From: Planococcus soli
GTDB lineage: Bacteria; Bacillota; Bacilli; Bacillales_A; Planococcaceae
DNA: 64,000 nucleotides
NCBI RefSeq assembly: GCF_016881065.1
Contig: NZ_WXYN01000051.1
Location: 124,001-188,000, forward strand
Direction of reading: 5' to 3'
Positions 27,272-35,733 of the stretch are shown here, one piece after another; the stretch's first letter is position 1, and the number at the start of each line of letters is the position of its first letter. The translations under genes were made by a program, and so were the position numbers. The notes under the pieces are model-generated. The model was not told the origin of the DNA. It saw only the letters and a program-made list of their open reading frames with translations, and did not search any database.

Positions 27272-28147
27272 ATGAATAGACAAATGGATAAAGACAAGCT
27301 GGTTGCGACATTTTCCATTGTCGCTGCAAATCCGGAAACTGGAGAAGTCGGTGTGGCCGTACAATCGAAGTTTCTGGCAGTCGGATCGGTCGTTCCATGG
27401 GCGAAAGCAAACGTCGGAGCGGTGGCCACGCAGTCCTGGGCCAATACGGCATATGGACCAGAAGGACTTGAGTTTTTAGAAAAAGGCTTGTCGCCTGACG
27501 AGGTAATAGACAAGCTGATAGCTGACGATCCAGGCAGAAGTTTGCGCCAAGTGGCCGTCGTTAATGCAGATGGTGAGGCGAGCGCTTTTACGGGGCACGA
27601 ATGCTACGACTGGGCAGGACATAAAATAGGCAAGCATCATTCCTGCCAGGGCAACATCCTGGTAAGTGAGAAGACGGTCAGTGAAATGAGCAGAGCCTTT
27701 GAGGAATCGGAAGGCCCGCTTGCGGAACGGCTGCTGATAGCTATATCGGCTGCTCAACATGCTGGGGGCGACAGCAGAGGCAAACAGTCGGCTGCAGTTT
27801 ATGTGCTGCAAGATGGCGCGGGGTATGGCGGCTACAACGATGTCAAAGTTGATTTGCGTGTGGATGATCATCCGGAGCCGATCGAAGAACTGCAGCGGCT
27901 GTATGAACTGCACAAAATGTATGCTGCACCTTCCGAGGAAAAAATAGCCATTGAAGAAAATGTGTTGGAAACAGTTGTAGAGCAGTTGGTAAAAGCCGAT
28001 TTGCTGGAGTCGGTCGATCACAGCAGCTATGACGAAGAAGTGAAAGAGGCATTGAAAACTTTTGTGTTGCGTGAGAATTTTGACGATCACTGGTCAGAAG
28101 AAGCACTTATTGATGAAGCTGTGCTGGAATACTTGAAAAAGCAATAG
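27272..28147 (+). CDS. DUF1028 family protein (Ntn-hydrolase-like)
   Basis: 291 residues from ATG 27272 with aaaggggg upstream. Residues 8-215 match DUF1028: ATFSIVAANPETGEVGVAVQSKFLAVG at the start, then QSWANTAYGPEGLEFL and GHKIGKHHSCQGNILV. The family is placed in the Ntn-hydrolase superfamily by structure, but its substrate is unknown. About 70 acidic, helical residues follow and are unrecognised. It stands alone between two terminators. Confidence 0.88.
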   Translation: MNRQMDKDKLVATFSIVAANPETGEVGVAVQSKFLAVGSVVPWAKANVGAVATQSWANTAYGPEGLEFLEKGLSPDEVIDKLIADDPGRSLRQVAVVNADGEASAFTGHECYDWAGHKIGKHHSCQGNILVSEKTVSEMSRAFEESEGPLAERLLIAISAAQHAGGDSRGKQSAAVYVLQDGAGYGGYNDVKVDLRVDDHPEPIEELQRLYELHKMYAAPSEEKIAIEENVLETVVEQLVKADLLESVDHSSYDEEVKEALKTFVLRENFDDHWSEEALIDEAVLEYLKKQ

Positions 28148-28151
28148 AATG

Positions 28152-28187
28152 GAAGCCTGCTCAGTTAAGCTTAGCAGGCTTTTTTAT
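28152..28187 (+). terminator. Terminator after the DUF1028 gene
   Basis: Stem agcctgct / agcaggct enclosing cagttaagctt, followed by six T residues. Confidence 0.82.
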
Positions 28188-28189
28188 GT

Positions 28190-28315
28190 GGGGTGCGGTC
28201 TTTTGCGTTTGAGGTGCGGTTATGGGGCATCGAGGTGCGGTTTGTAGCCTGCGAGGTGCGGTCTTGTCCATTTGAGGTGCGGTTATCATCAAACGAGGTG
28301 CGGTCAGTTAAAAAC
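28190..28315 (-). repeat. Six tandem 21-bp repeats (array B)
   Basis: Six units of 21 bp start at 28190, 28211, 28232, 28253, 28274 and 28295. On the plus strand the core is GRGGTGCGGTY and the remaining bases vary; this is the reverse complement of the core in array A (1264-1389). Unit length and unit number are the same, while the variable parts differ completely. The array fills the space between the terminators of two convergent genes. Confidence 0.9.
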
Positions 28316-28321
28316 ACGCAC

Positions 28322-28358
28322 AAAAAAGGCAGCTCATCGTGAGCCGCCTTTTTTTAAA
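28322..28358 (-). terminator. Terminator after the RND pump gene
   Basis: Stem aaaggcagctca / tgagccgccttt with a CG-rich tip; on the minus strand it follows the stop codon and ends in a T tract. Confidence 0.8.
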
Positions 28359-28366
28359 CTTACTGT

Positions 28367-31300
28367 TTAGTTTACTTCTTTTTTGCGGAATTTCGAGACC
28401 ACTTCGTAGACGATTGGCACGATGACCAATGTCAACAACGTGGAACTGATCAATCCGCCGATAACCGTGATGCCGAGGCCTTGTGAAATCAATCCGCCTC
28501 CGCCTTCAGCACCGATGGCAAGCGGAATGAGCGCGCCGATTGTTGCCAGGGCAGTCATCAAGATTGGGCGCAGCCGTGTCACGCCGCCTTCAAGAAGGGC
28601 ATCGCGTGTACTCAAACCGGCTTTCTCCATATGGATGACGCGGTCAATCAAGACGATGGCATTGGTGACAACGATACCGATCAGCATCAATACGCCAATC
28701 AATGCGTTGACACTTAATGATTCTTTAGTAATCCATAATGCGACCAATACACCGATAACGGTGAATGGCAATGAAAACAGGATGGAGAACGGAGCGAGTG
28801 CACCGCCGAATGTGACAACCAGTACGAAGTACACAATGGCAATGGCTGCAAGCATGGCCAGGCCAAGCTGAGTGAACGATTCGTTGATTTGTTCAGTCAC
28901 GCCGCCGTGGTCAGTCGTTACACCAGCCGGCAGTTCGAGCTCTGAAGTCTGCTCGTCAATTTCTGCAGTTATGTCCGCGGCATTGTTGCCAAGAACTTCT
29001 GCTGTCAAGGAAGCAAACATTTGGCCGTCTCTGCGGTTAATGGTATCTGGTGATTGGCCTTCTTCGACTTCCATGACCTCACCGATTGTTACGGTCGTCC
29101 CAAGTGCTGTGGGAATTTCGACATCTGTTACATCATCAATTCCTGCATATTGTGTTTCTTCTGTTTCAATGTATACATTGATGTCTTCTTCTTCATGGGT
29201 GACGGTAGTCAAGACCGGTGCTTCGCCGACGCCGCTTAACGCCATGCCGATTTGTGCGGCCGTCAGCCCATTTTCGCTTAAGCTTTGTTGATTAGCGACC
29301 AAGGTGAATTGGTCATAAGCTTCGGTTAAGCTGGACTCTGTGTTTTCCAAGCCATCGTTATCTTCCATTAACGGCTGGATTTGATCGATGGCTGATTGAA
29401 TATCTTCCACACTGTCACCGTAGACGAACATTTCCAGTCCGCTTCCTCCGGTTGCCGCAAAATCCATACTAGCCCATTCTCCGGATTCTGTAGAGCTATT
29501 CAAGTCTTCAATCAGTTTTTCACTTTCATCAGTGAATGCTTCAAAATCGTCATCATACTCAATATAGAACAATGCGGAATTGTCTCCACTGCCGCCCATT
29601 GCCGACATTGGGTTGCCGCCGCCAAGTGAGTATTGATACGAGGTTACGCCTTCTCGTCCTTCAATAGAGCTCTCCGCGTCAAGTGCAACAGCTTCTACAT
29701 CTTCGCGTGTCTGTCCTGGTTCCGGACTATAAGTAGCCATCACCGTTTTTTGTTCTTCTTCAGGCAGGAAGCTGACGCCAATAACCGGTATCAGGAACAA
29801 ACTAGCTGCAAGGACTAACGAAGCTCCACCAAAAGTGATGATTTTATGGTTTAAGGTCCATTCCAAAATGCGTTTGTAGCTGTCAGCCATTTTACCAGGC
29901 TTGTGTTCTTTTTGTCTGGATTTATTAGTGTCAAGATTGTGCAGTTGCTTGCGGTACATCAAATGCGCCATCATCGGAACGATGGTAACTGCAACCAATA
30001 GGGATGCCGACAAAGCAAAGACGACTGCCAAAGCGAAAGGCAGGAACAATTCGCCGATTTGTCCGCTGACTAGTGCAAGCGGCAGGAATACAGCGATGGT
30101 CACAACGGTAGAAGAGAAAATCGGTACGAACATTTCGCGTGTTGCTTCACGGATCAGTTCTTTGCCGCGCAATTTTTCGCCGGGCAAAGCCATGCGGCGA
30201 TAGATATTTTCGATAACAACAATCGAGTCATCGATAACGCGTCCGATTGCGACAGTCAATGCGCCGAGTGTCATGATGTTCAAGGTGATATCCATTTGGT
30301 TCAATAAGAAAATCGCCATCAATAATGACAAGGGAATAGAGATGATAGAGATAACCGTTGTCTTAAAGCTGCGAAGGAACAGCAAAATGATTACGACAGC
30401 AAATAAAATACCGAATAGCGCTTTGCTGAGCATCGTTTCAACCGATGTCTCGATCGGTTCGCCTTGGTCAAATGTGGAAGCGACGGTCAAGCCGTATTCT
30501 TCCTCAACATCTGCAACGATGTCTTTGACGCCATTGACCACTTCAACGGTATTGGCGTCGGGTGATTTGACAATTGAAATACCGATAGATTCTTCACCGT
30601 TTGTACGGGAAATCGATTCGGCTTCGCTTACCACTTCAATCTCGGCCAGTTCGCTTAATGCAACTGTCGGGATCGATGATGGTGCAGTGGCTGGAGTTTC
30701 AGCCGCAGGTGCTTCAGTTGTTGGTGGTTGAGCTGCCGGTGCTTCCGTTCCAGCTTCTTCAGATCCAGGAGCAGCAGGGGCAGCACTTGGAGCATCAGTG
30801 GCCGCTGCAGGAACAGCCGGAATCTGAAGGTTTCTCAAATCATCGACGGAGGTGATATCGCCATCAATAACCAGGTTTTTCAGTTCACCGTCAAAATCGG
30901 TCAATCCTAACGGGAAGGTCAGGTTGGATCCTTGGATCAATTGCTGAATTGTATCTTCAGTCAAGCCGTATTGTGCCAGGGCTTCCTGATCAAAGGACAT
31001 GGTGACTTTCTGGACACGCTGTCCCGAAACTTGTGCCTCGGACAAACCAGCTACCCCTTCAAGAGCAGGAATTACGTTTTCTTCGACGCTGGCCGTCAGT
31101 TCTTCCAGTGAACTCTCAGAATCGCTGATGCTCAATGTCAGAACAGGAAAGGCATCCAAACTGATGCGTGAAACCTCTGGATCATTGGCAGACTCGGGAA
31201 TTGAAATTTGTGACAAAGCATCTTCCAATTCACGGGTTGCTTGGTCCATATCGACTTCAAAGTCGTATTGAACTTGAATGGTTGATGCATTTGCCATCGA

Positions 31301-31552
31301 TGTGGACGTTGTAAGTTCAACGCCATTCATATTCTGGATCCGCTGCTCCATCGGAATGGTGACTTCTTCCATAATTTCATCCGGTGCTGCACCTGGGTAT
31401 GTAGTAACGACGGTCACAGCCGGAAGGGTGATGCTGGGAATGGATTCCTGTTTCATGGTCAAGCCGGCATAAAGACCAGCGACAACGATCATGAGTGTCA
31501 AAATCCATATCGCAAACTTGTTGTTCAAGGAAAAATCGATAATTTTCTTCAA
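28367..31552 (-). CDS. RND-type efflux transporter (AcrB/HAE1-like, SwrC group)
   Basis: 1061 residues from ATG 31552. The RND layout is complete: helix 1 at about 12-32, a first large extracellular domain, helices 2-6 at about 360-550, helix 7 near 575, a second extracellular domain, and helices 8-12 at the end. FDDSIVVIENIYR-type sequence (here IDDSIVVIENIYRR) in helix 4 carries the paired Asp for proton transfer. B. subtilis SwrC/YerP, which exports surfactin, is of the same size and type. A stretch of about 60 residues made almost only of Ala, Pro, Thr and Glu is inserted near 240-300. The gene follows the TetR gene by 18 bases. The substrate is probably a drug or amphiphile. Confidence 0.9.
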   Translation of the reverse strand: MKKIIDFSLNNKFAIWILTLMIVVAGLYAGLTMKQESIPSITLPAVTVVTTYPGAAPDEIMEEVTIPMEQRIQNMNGVELTTSTSMANASTIQVQYDFEVDMDQATRELEDALSQISIPESANDPEVSRISLDAFPVLTLSISDSESSLEELTASVEENVIPALEGVAGLSEAQVSGQRVQKVTMSFDQEALAQYGLTEDTIQQLIQGSNLTFPLGLTDFDGELKNLVIDGDITSVDDLRNLQIPAVPAAATDAPSAAPAAPGSEEAGTEAPAAQPPTTEAPAAETPATAPSSIPTVALSELAEIEVVSEAESISRTNGEESIGISIVKSPDANTVEVVNGVKDIVADVEEEYGLTVASTFDQGEPIETSVETMLSKALFGILFAVVIILLFLRSFKTTVISIISIPLSLLMAIFLLNQMDITLNIMTLGALTVAIGRVIDDSIVVIENIYRRMALPGEKLRGKELIREATREMFVPIFSSTVVTIAVFLPLALVSGQIGELFLPFALAVVFALSASLLVAVTIVPMMAHLMYRKQLHNLDTNKSRQKEHKPGKMADSYKRILEWTLNHKIITFGGASLVLAASLFLIPVIGVSFLPEEEQKTVMATYSPEPGQTREDVEAVALDAESSIEGREGVTSYQYSLGGGNPMSAMGGSGDNSALFYIEYDDDFEAFTDESEKLIEDLNSSTESGEWASMDFAATGGSGLEMFVYGDSVEDIQSAIDQIQPLMEDNDGLENTESSLTEAYDQFTLVANQQSLSENGLTAAQIGMALSGVGEAPVLTTVTHEEEDINVYIETEETQYAGIDDVTDVEIPTALGTTVTIGEVMEVEEGQSPDTINRRDGQMFASLTAEVLGNNAADITAEIDEQTSELELPAGVTTDHGGVTEQINESFTQLGLAMLAAIAIVYFVLVVTFGGALAPFSILFSLPFTVIGVLVALWITKESLSVNALIGVLMLIGIVVTNAIVLIDRVIHMEKAGLSTRDALLEGGVTRLRPILMTALATIGALIPLAIGAEGGGGLISQGLGITVIGGLISSTLLTLVIVPIVYEVVSKFRKKEVN

Positions 31553-31570
31553 GTTGTTAGCTCCTTTTTC

Positions 31571-32389
31571 TTAAATGAAATTTTCCAGATATAACACGTC
31601 GTTCTTAATGGAAGGAGACTGTTTTAAATAAACCAGCAAGGCTTCAATTAAAAACTCCTCTTGTTCTTTTTTGCCGACTTGTTCTTTCAATAAATTGAGT
31701 GAAGCCAGCAACTTCTCGGGATGAGGTTCAGAGGCTTCAATTTTTTCAGCCATGTGGAGAAAGATCTCGTCTATGGTGACTGGCGATGAACGCGCCTCGG
31801 TTAAAACAGGTTCCATATCTTCCAGATTAGCGACAATTGCATCGATTGCCGCGGTGACGAAATTGACCAGCTTGGAAATCGGCACATGTTTTTGTTCGAT
31901 GACCAGTGTAATGATGTATTGCTGCATTAGGCCTTCGAGCACCATCACCAAATCATCCAAAAATGGTTCGACGGGAGTTCCGTAGGTATCCAGCAGGATG
32001 GTCTTGTGCAGCGTAATCGTCGACTGGCGCAGTTCCATGAACAATGATTTCAGCTTCTCGCTGTCACTGAGCGGAAAATCTTTGAATACCATCATGAAAA
32101 AATCCTGATTGGAAAGTGTACGCTCAATCTCAATCGCTAACTTCTCTTTGAAAACATCCTTGTGATCGGATCCTGGGGCGTGCTGAGAACTGGAGATTGC
32201 CCCCGTGATTTCTTCATGGTATTGCTTTAAGATTTCGATGAATAAATTTTCCTTCGAATCGAAATGCTTGTAGAAAGCACCTTTGGAAATGCCTACGGCT
32301 TGTGCTACTTCCTGCACCGAAGTTTGATGAAAGCCTTTTAAAGAAAATAAATGTACAGCCTGCTTCATTAACTCAGTTCTTTTGTCCAT
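31571..32389 (-). CDS. TetR/AcrR family repressor of the RND pump
   Basis: 272 residues from ATG 32389, which follows aggaggg; upstream in-frame sequence is the promoter region. The N-terminal helix-turn-helix covers residues 3-48 (LMKQAVHLFSLKGFHQTSVQEVAQ, then GISKGAFYKHFDSKENLF), as in the TetR family. The ligand-binding part is longer than usual because of an acidic 60-residue C-terminal addition. It is the first gene of a two-gene unit with the efflux pump, and two operator-like sites lie between its promoter and start, so autoregulation with induction by a pump substrate is likely. Confidence 0.92.
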   Translation of the reverse strand: MDKRTELMKQAVHLFSLKGFHQTSVQEVAQAVGISKGAFYKHFDSKENLFIEILKQYHEEITGAISSSQHAPGSDHKDVFKEKLAIEIERTLSNQDFFMMVFKDFPLSDSEKLKSLFMELRQSTITLHKTILLDTYGTPVEPFLDDLVMVLEGLMQQYIITLVIEQKHVPISKLVNFVTAAIDAIVANLEDMEPVLTEARSSPVTIDEIFLHMAEKIEASEPHPEKLLASLNLLKEQVGKKEQEEFLIEALLVYLKQSPSIKNDVLYLENFI

Positions 32390-32402
32390 TCGAGCCCTCC
32401 TA

Positions 32403-32436
32403 AACCGACTGGTCACTTTTAATGACTGATTGGTCA
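32403..32436 (-). promoter_or_regulatory. Paired TetR operator candidates
   Basis: Two related sites, read on the minus strand as TGACCAATCAGTCA (32436-32423) and TGACCAGTCGGTT (32415-32403). Their starts are 21 bp apart, two helical turns. They lie downstream of the -10 box and upstream of the ribosome binding site, where a bound repressor would block transcription. Half-sites TGACC/GGTCA are common for TetR-type repressors of efflux pumps. Confidence 0.6.
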
Positions 32437-32446
32437 CTTGTTTCAG

Positions 32447-32473
32447 ATTATAGCTTAAGGGGAGCAAAGTCAA
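32447..32473 (-). promoter_or_regulatory. Promoter of the TetR-RND unit
   Basis: On the minus strand TTGACT (32473-32468) is followed by TATAAT (32452-32447). The spacer is 15 bp, shorter than the ideal 17; TAATCT two bases further on would give 17. Confidence 0.5.
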
Positions 32474-32612
32474 TTTGATGAGCTTTCGATTTTGTGGCAA
32501 TTTAATGGCAGGAATCTATTGAAGTTTTCATCGGCGATTTAGAGGACTATGCTTGCAGGTATAGAATACTAGTAAGTATTGGAATGAAGAGTTTTACAGA
32601 GGAGAGGATTGA

Positions 32613-33134
32613 ATGATGCAAAAGTATATCAGTGAACCATTTGTCGAGGAGCGGGTTGAACAGCCTTATGTAGGGATTCCGGTATTGGCAGGGCTGGCGG
32701 AATGGGATAAAGTGAATGGCCTCGTCGGTGAGCTTTTTGACTGGCTGAAGGGCAAAGGCATCAAACCGGCAGGAACTCCATTTTTCCGTTATTGGTGCAT
32801 GGGAGACTCTGAGGGTAAATACAAAATGGAAGTGGGCATACCGGTCAAACGGATGGTTAGCGGGGATGGCCGGGTGGTCGCCAGTTTCATACCGGGAGGA
32901 TCTTATTTATCGGCGCTGCATAAAGGACACCCCGACAATTTGGAAAAATCTCTTGCAGCACTCGAACAATGGGCGTTGCAGGAAGAATTGGACATCGACA
33001 AGCGATGGGAAGGGCAGGAAGAGATTTGGAACGGACGTTTTGAGTTTTATGTGACCGATCCGGAAACAGAACCTGATTTGAACAAGTGGGCAATCAGGAT
33101 CGCCTTTTTGCTGATGAGAGACGATGCAGCTTAA
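32613..33134 (+). CDS. GyrI-like small-molecule-binding domain protein
   Basis: 173 residues from ATG 32613 with agaggagagg upstream. The sequence fits a stand-alone GyrI-like (SOUL/AraC effector-binding) domain: EQPYVGIPVLAGLAEWDKV at the start, PFFRYWCMGDSEGKYKMEVGIPV near 63-85, the GGSYLSALHKGH block near 103 and the acidic FEFYVTDPETEPDLNKWAIRIAF ending. Such domains bind hydrophobic ligands or act as inhibitors or hydrolases; no DNA-binding part is present. It is divergent from the TetR-pump unit, which makes a related role in toxic compound handling possible but unproven. Confidence 0.8.
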   Translation: MMQKYISEPFVEERVEQPYVGIPVLAGLAEWDKVNGLVGELFDWLKGKGIKPAGTPFFRYWCMGDSEGKYKMEVGIPVKRMVSGDGRVVASFIPGGSYLSALHKGHPDNLEKSLAALEQWALQEELDIDKRWEGQEEIWNGRFEFYVTDPETEPDLNKWAIRIAFLLMRDDAA

Positions 33135-33190
33135 AGTGTATAAGAAAAAGCTTGCAGGAAAGATACACAATAAAGTAAAGAGGCGATGGG

Positions 33191-34255
33191 ATGATAGGGT
33201 CTGTTGTAGTTGCTATTATTATTTTCGGATTAGTTGGCATAGGAATTTATTGGAGTTCCCATAAGACGAAATCCGCATTAAAAAATGAAAATCGGGAATT
33301 GCTGTTGCTGACACAAGATGAGTTCTTGAAAAAACAAAAGGAATTGGACTTGGATTTCGTAGAAGGTACGGAGTCTGGCTTTCGAACCCGCGCACAAGAG
33401 TTGGAAGCTGCTTATCCCCTTGATTATCAGCTGCATATCTACAACCGAATGGTTAAAGAAACAAGGTACAGCCAGTCAACCATTCTCGAATTGATGTTTG
33501 AACAAAAGCGATTTTTGCTGATGGCATCTATTCTGAAAAAAGTGCCCATGTTTTCGAAAGCAGTAGACGAGGTTTGGCACCAACAGTTGATGTTCACCAA
33601 TGAGTACTGGAATTTCACAGAGAAGTTTGCCGGCCGGTTTATCCACCACGCTCCAAATGTGGACGGCACAGATGGAACAGACGATAAGTTTTTATTCGAT
33701 ATGATGTACAAAAAGCTGTTTATCGAGAAATCTTCTTCGGCGAAATCATGGGATGCTCCATTTTATGAAATGGTGCCAAGTGCCAGTTTCCTCGCAGAAT
33801 GGAGAGATTCAGACATATCACTGCTCGAAAGCCGATACTTTTTTGACAGGAGCGAAACCCGGCATTCTGTATACGGATTGATCCGAGAGATCAAGAGTGA
33901 CATTGAATCTGCAGTGAACAAGGGGAAGTACAGCCGATTTCTGGAAAAGCAATCCCGCATCGTCCAGGGCTCTTATCCCACACCAGGAACATCCAATGAA
34001 CTGACACTGCCTTACGTAATCTGGGCAGCAGGGGACACGGGTGCAACGTATTCCGAATCACTTGGACTTGCCAAAACCCATAAAAAAATAAAGTCGGATT
34101 CCGATGGAAGAAACTCCGGATTTTTCGGAACCGCATCAGATAAGCCGAAAAGTTCAAAAGAAGCTTGGTGCGGATCTGACTCAAACGATTCGGGCGGCTC
34201 TGGAGACTCCGGCGGCGGTTCTTCTTGCGGAAGCAGTTGTGGAAGTTCCAGCTGA
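33191..34255 (+). CDS. Membrane-anchored GRDP-like (glycine-rich domain) protein
   Basis: 354 residues from ATG 33191 with aggcgatggg upstream. An N-terminal transmembrane helix (about 3-22) anchors it. Near residues 118-150 lies VDEVWHQQLM, then EYWNF and GRFIHHAP, a pattern known from the DUF1399/GRDP family (WH..., Y..F, G..IHH.P). The tail is low complexity: Gly, Ser, Asp and then SSCGSSCGSSS. Cys/Gly/Ser tails of this sort are also found in bacterial TIGR04222 membrane proteins. The family has no firm biochemical role. The family assignment is by motif and is moderately sure. Confidence 0.65.
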   Translation: MIGSVVVAIIIFGLVGIGIYWSSHKTKSALKNENRELLLLTQDEFLKKQKELDLDFVEGTESGFRTRAQELEAAYPLDYQLHIYNRMVKETRYSQSTILELMFEQKRFLLMASILKKVPMFSKAVDEVWHQQLMFTNEYWNFTEKFAGRFIHHAPNVDGTDGTDDKFLFDMMYKKLFIEKSSSAKSWDAPFYEMVPSASFLAEWRDSDISLLESRYFFDRSETRHSVYGLIREIKSDIESAVNKGKYSRFLEKQSRIVQGSYPTPGTSNELTLPYVIWAAGDTGATYSESLGLAKTHKKIKSDSDGRNSGFFGTASDKPKSSKEAWCGSDSNDSGGSGDSGGGSSCGSSCGSSS

Positions 34256-34366
34256 TCTAAATCAACAAGTGTAATTATAAAAGTTGAACAAAAAATCTCT
34301 TCTTTAAGCTGCTTTAGGAATACTGTTTTGCCGAATATCGACGCGTGAGGATCTTTATATAGAAGA

Positions 34367-34425
34367 AAGACACCTCTCTCTGCAGTGGCCACAAGTGCCA
34401 CTGCAGAGAGAGGTGTCTTATTTTG
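34367..34425. terminator. Strong bidirectional terminator between the GRDP-like gene and comK
   Basis: A perfect 23-bp stem (34367-34389 with 34397-34419) around a 7-base loop, core cctctctctgcagtggc. A-rich on the left and TTATTTT on the right, so it can stop both convergent transcripts. Confidence 0.88.
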
Positions 34426-34426
34426 C

Positions 34427-34903
34427 TTACTGCTTATTTTTTTCACGAACGTTGGAATAGTAATAAATCATTTCATACATGCGGCTTCGCTGCTTTTGCA
34501 GAATGCCGATAGAGACATTGACTTCTGTTGATACATTGAACTCATCGAACAGGACGCGGGTCCTGTTCCGGGCAATGGTTTCCAGCCGGTAGTGGTGGTT
34601 GAAAATCCAAACGCAGTCAGGATTGCCAGGAGACCTTGTGGGGTAAGCGGCTAAACCGTTTTCCGAAATGAGAAGGGTTGTTTTTTTATGCTGTTTAAGA
34701 TTGTGCCGTGTAGCTTTCACGCGGCCTTCGTATGTGGATGCATACATCATACAAGTTTTATCTATCAATGACAGAACCGAATCACGGGAGTAAAAAACGT
34801 CATCTTTCGTCACAATTTTTGATTTTTTCTCTGTCTCAAAATAACTTTCAACAAACAACACTGATCGATCAATTAACTTCTCATCATACTTCTTCACTAT
34901 CAC
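34427..34903 (-). CDS. comK: ComK family competence transcription factor
   Basis: 158 residues from GTG 34903; GTG 34897 is an equally placed alternative to the aaaggggag site. The ComK pattern is clear: SLIDKTCMMYASTYEGR near 45-61, then AAYPTRSPGNPDCVWIF near 85-101, which matches the conserved PT.S...P.C.WI region of ComK. It is shorter than B. subtilis ComK (192 residues), as in several other Bacillales. ComK binds AT-boxes and activates DNA uptake genes. It is divergent from a small sigma factor gene, with a palindrome in the shared upstream region. Confidence 0.85.
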   Translation of the reverse strand: MIVKKYDEKLIDRSVLFVESYFETEKKSKIVTKDDVFYSRDSVLSLIDKTCMMYASTYEGRVKATRHNLKQHKKTTLLISENGLAAYPTRSPGNPDCVWIFNHHYRLETIARNRTRVLFDEFNVSTEVNVSIGILQKQRSRMYEMIYYYSNVREKNKQ

Positions 34904-34971
34904 AAGCTCCCCTTTCTCAACACATAAAAAATTTTACCATTCGTGCGTTTTGCAGGCAATCTGTTTTTCTG

Positions 34972-34988
34972 AAAATAGGTACTATTTT
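34972..34988. promoter_or_regulatory. 17-bp palindrome between comK and the sigma factor gene
   Basis: AAAATAG-gta-CTATTTT is a perfect inverted repeat with 7-bp arms, 69 bases upstream of comK. A TTGACA hexamer overlaps its right end (34987-34992) on the plus strand. The A/T-rich arms recall ComK AT-boxes (AAAA-N5-TTTT), but the A and T runs here are 9 bases apart, so it does not fit that consensus exactly. Confidence 0.5.
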
Positions 34989-35139
34989 GACAATTTTGTG
35001 TGCCTAAATTCCTGTTTGTTTTGACGATAAAGTGTGTATCCTAGGGGCAAATAGCATAGAAATCAAGTGGCGAGTGCTCTTTTCAGGGCTTATTCTGAAT
35101 GGACCCGGGAATCAACGAACGTTCAGAAGGACAAAACCA

Positions 35140-35619
35140 ATGAAAGATTTTGAAGAAGTGGCTGCACAATATGCGCCAATGATTTCTGCTATGATCCGCA
35201 AACTTCACATCTACCGTGATTACGATACGTATCGCCAAATCGGCAACATTGCGCTTTGGCAGGCATGGCGGCGTTTCGAAGACGAAAAAGGAAACTTTAC
35301 CCCTTTTGCTTATCGCAGCATTCGTGGAGCGATGCTCGATGAACTGAAGCGGGAGACGAGAAAGAATGACCAGGCAACCCATATAAGCAATGTGAAAATG
35401 GAAAGTGGAGAAGCAATATCAGAAGATTTGCCCGATTGGCTGGATGTGAGCATGCTTAATGACCATGAAAAATGGCTACTCGAAGCACTTTACGTAAATG
35501 GAAGGAGGCTAACGGATCTGGCAGTCAGTGAAAAAATTTCACTTGCAGGTATGAAAAAAAGGCGCGAGCGGCTGTTAAAAAAACTGAGGGAAGCGACTCC
35601 TCATCCATTCAAGGAGTAG
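35140..35619 (+). CDS. Sigma-70 family sigma factor, small
   Basis: 159 residues from ATG 35140 after agaagga; the in-frame upstream extension has no site. Residues 1-75 fit sigma region 2 (YAPMISAMIRKLHIYRDYDTYRQIGNIALWQAWRRFED, then FTPFAYRSIRGAMLDELKRE). Residues 105-150 fit region 4 with a helix-turn-helix (LTDLAVSEKISLAGMKKRRERLLKKL). Region 2 resembles SigH/ComX-type competence sigma factors of other Bacillota more than a typical ECF factor. No anti-sigma gene is next to it. With comK divergently encoded it may belong to competence control; this is inference. Confidence 0.82.
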   Translation: MKDFEEVAAQYAPMISAMIRKLHIYRDYDTYRQIGNIALWQAWRRFEDEKGNFTPFAYRSIRGAMLDELKRETRKNDQATHISNVKMESGEAISEDLPDWLDVSMLNDHEKWLLEALYVNGRRLTDLAVSEKISLAGMKKRRERLLKKLREATPHPFKE

Positions 35620-35733
35620 AGAAAGCCGGAACTTTGAAAGGTTGGCAGCATGAAGGATTCAGAAAAAGGTGGTATGGAACAAAATCGAATTGTATAATAA
35701 ATGACGCGGCAGAAAGAAATGGGGATGAATCAT

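Noticed and set aside
28422-31472. Many plus-strand frames opposite the RND pump gene
   Set aside because: The minus strand codes for a complete 1061-residue transporter; the opposite frames have no ribosome binding sites and no recognisable domain.
34928-34988. ComK AT-boxes in the comK upstream region
   Set aside because: The A and T tracts are not separated by 5 bases as in AAAA-N5-TTTT, and no pair of boxes with the usual spacing is seen.
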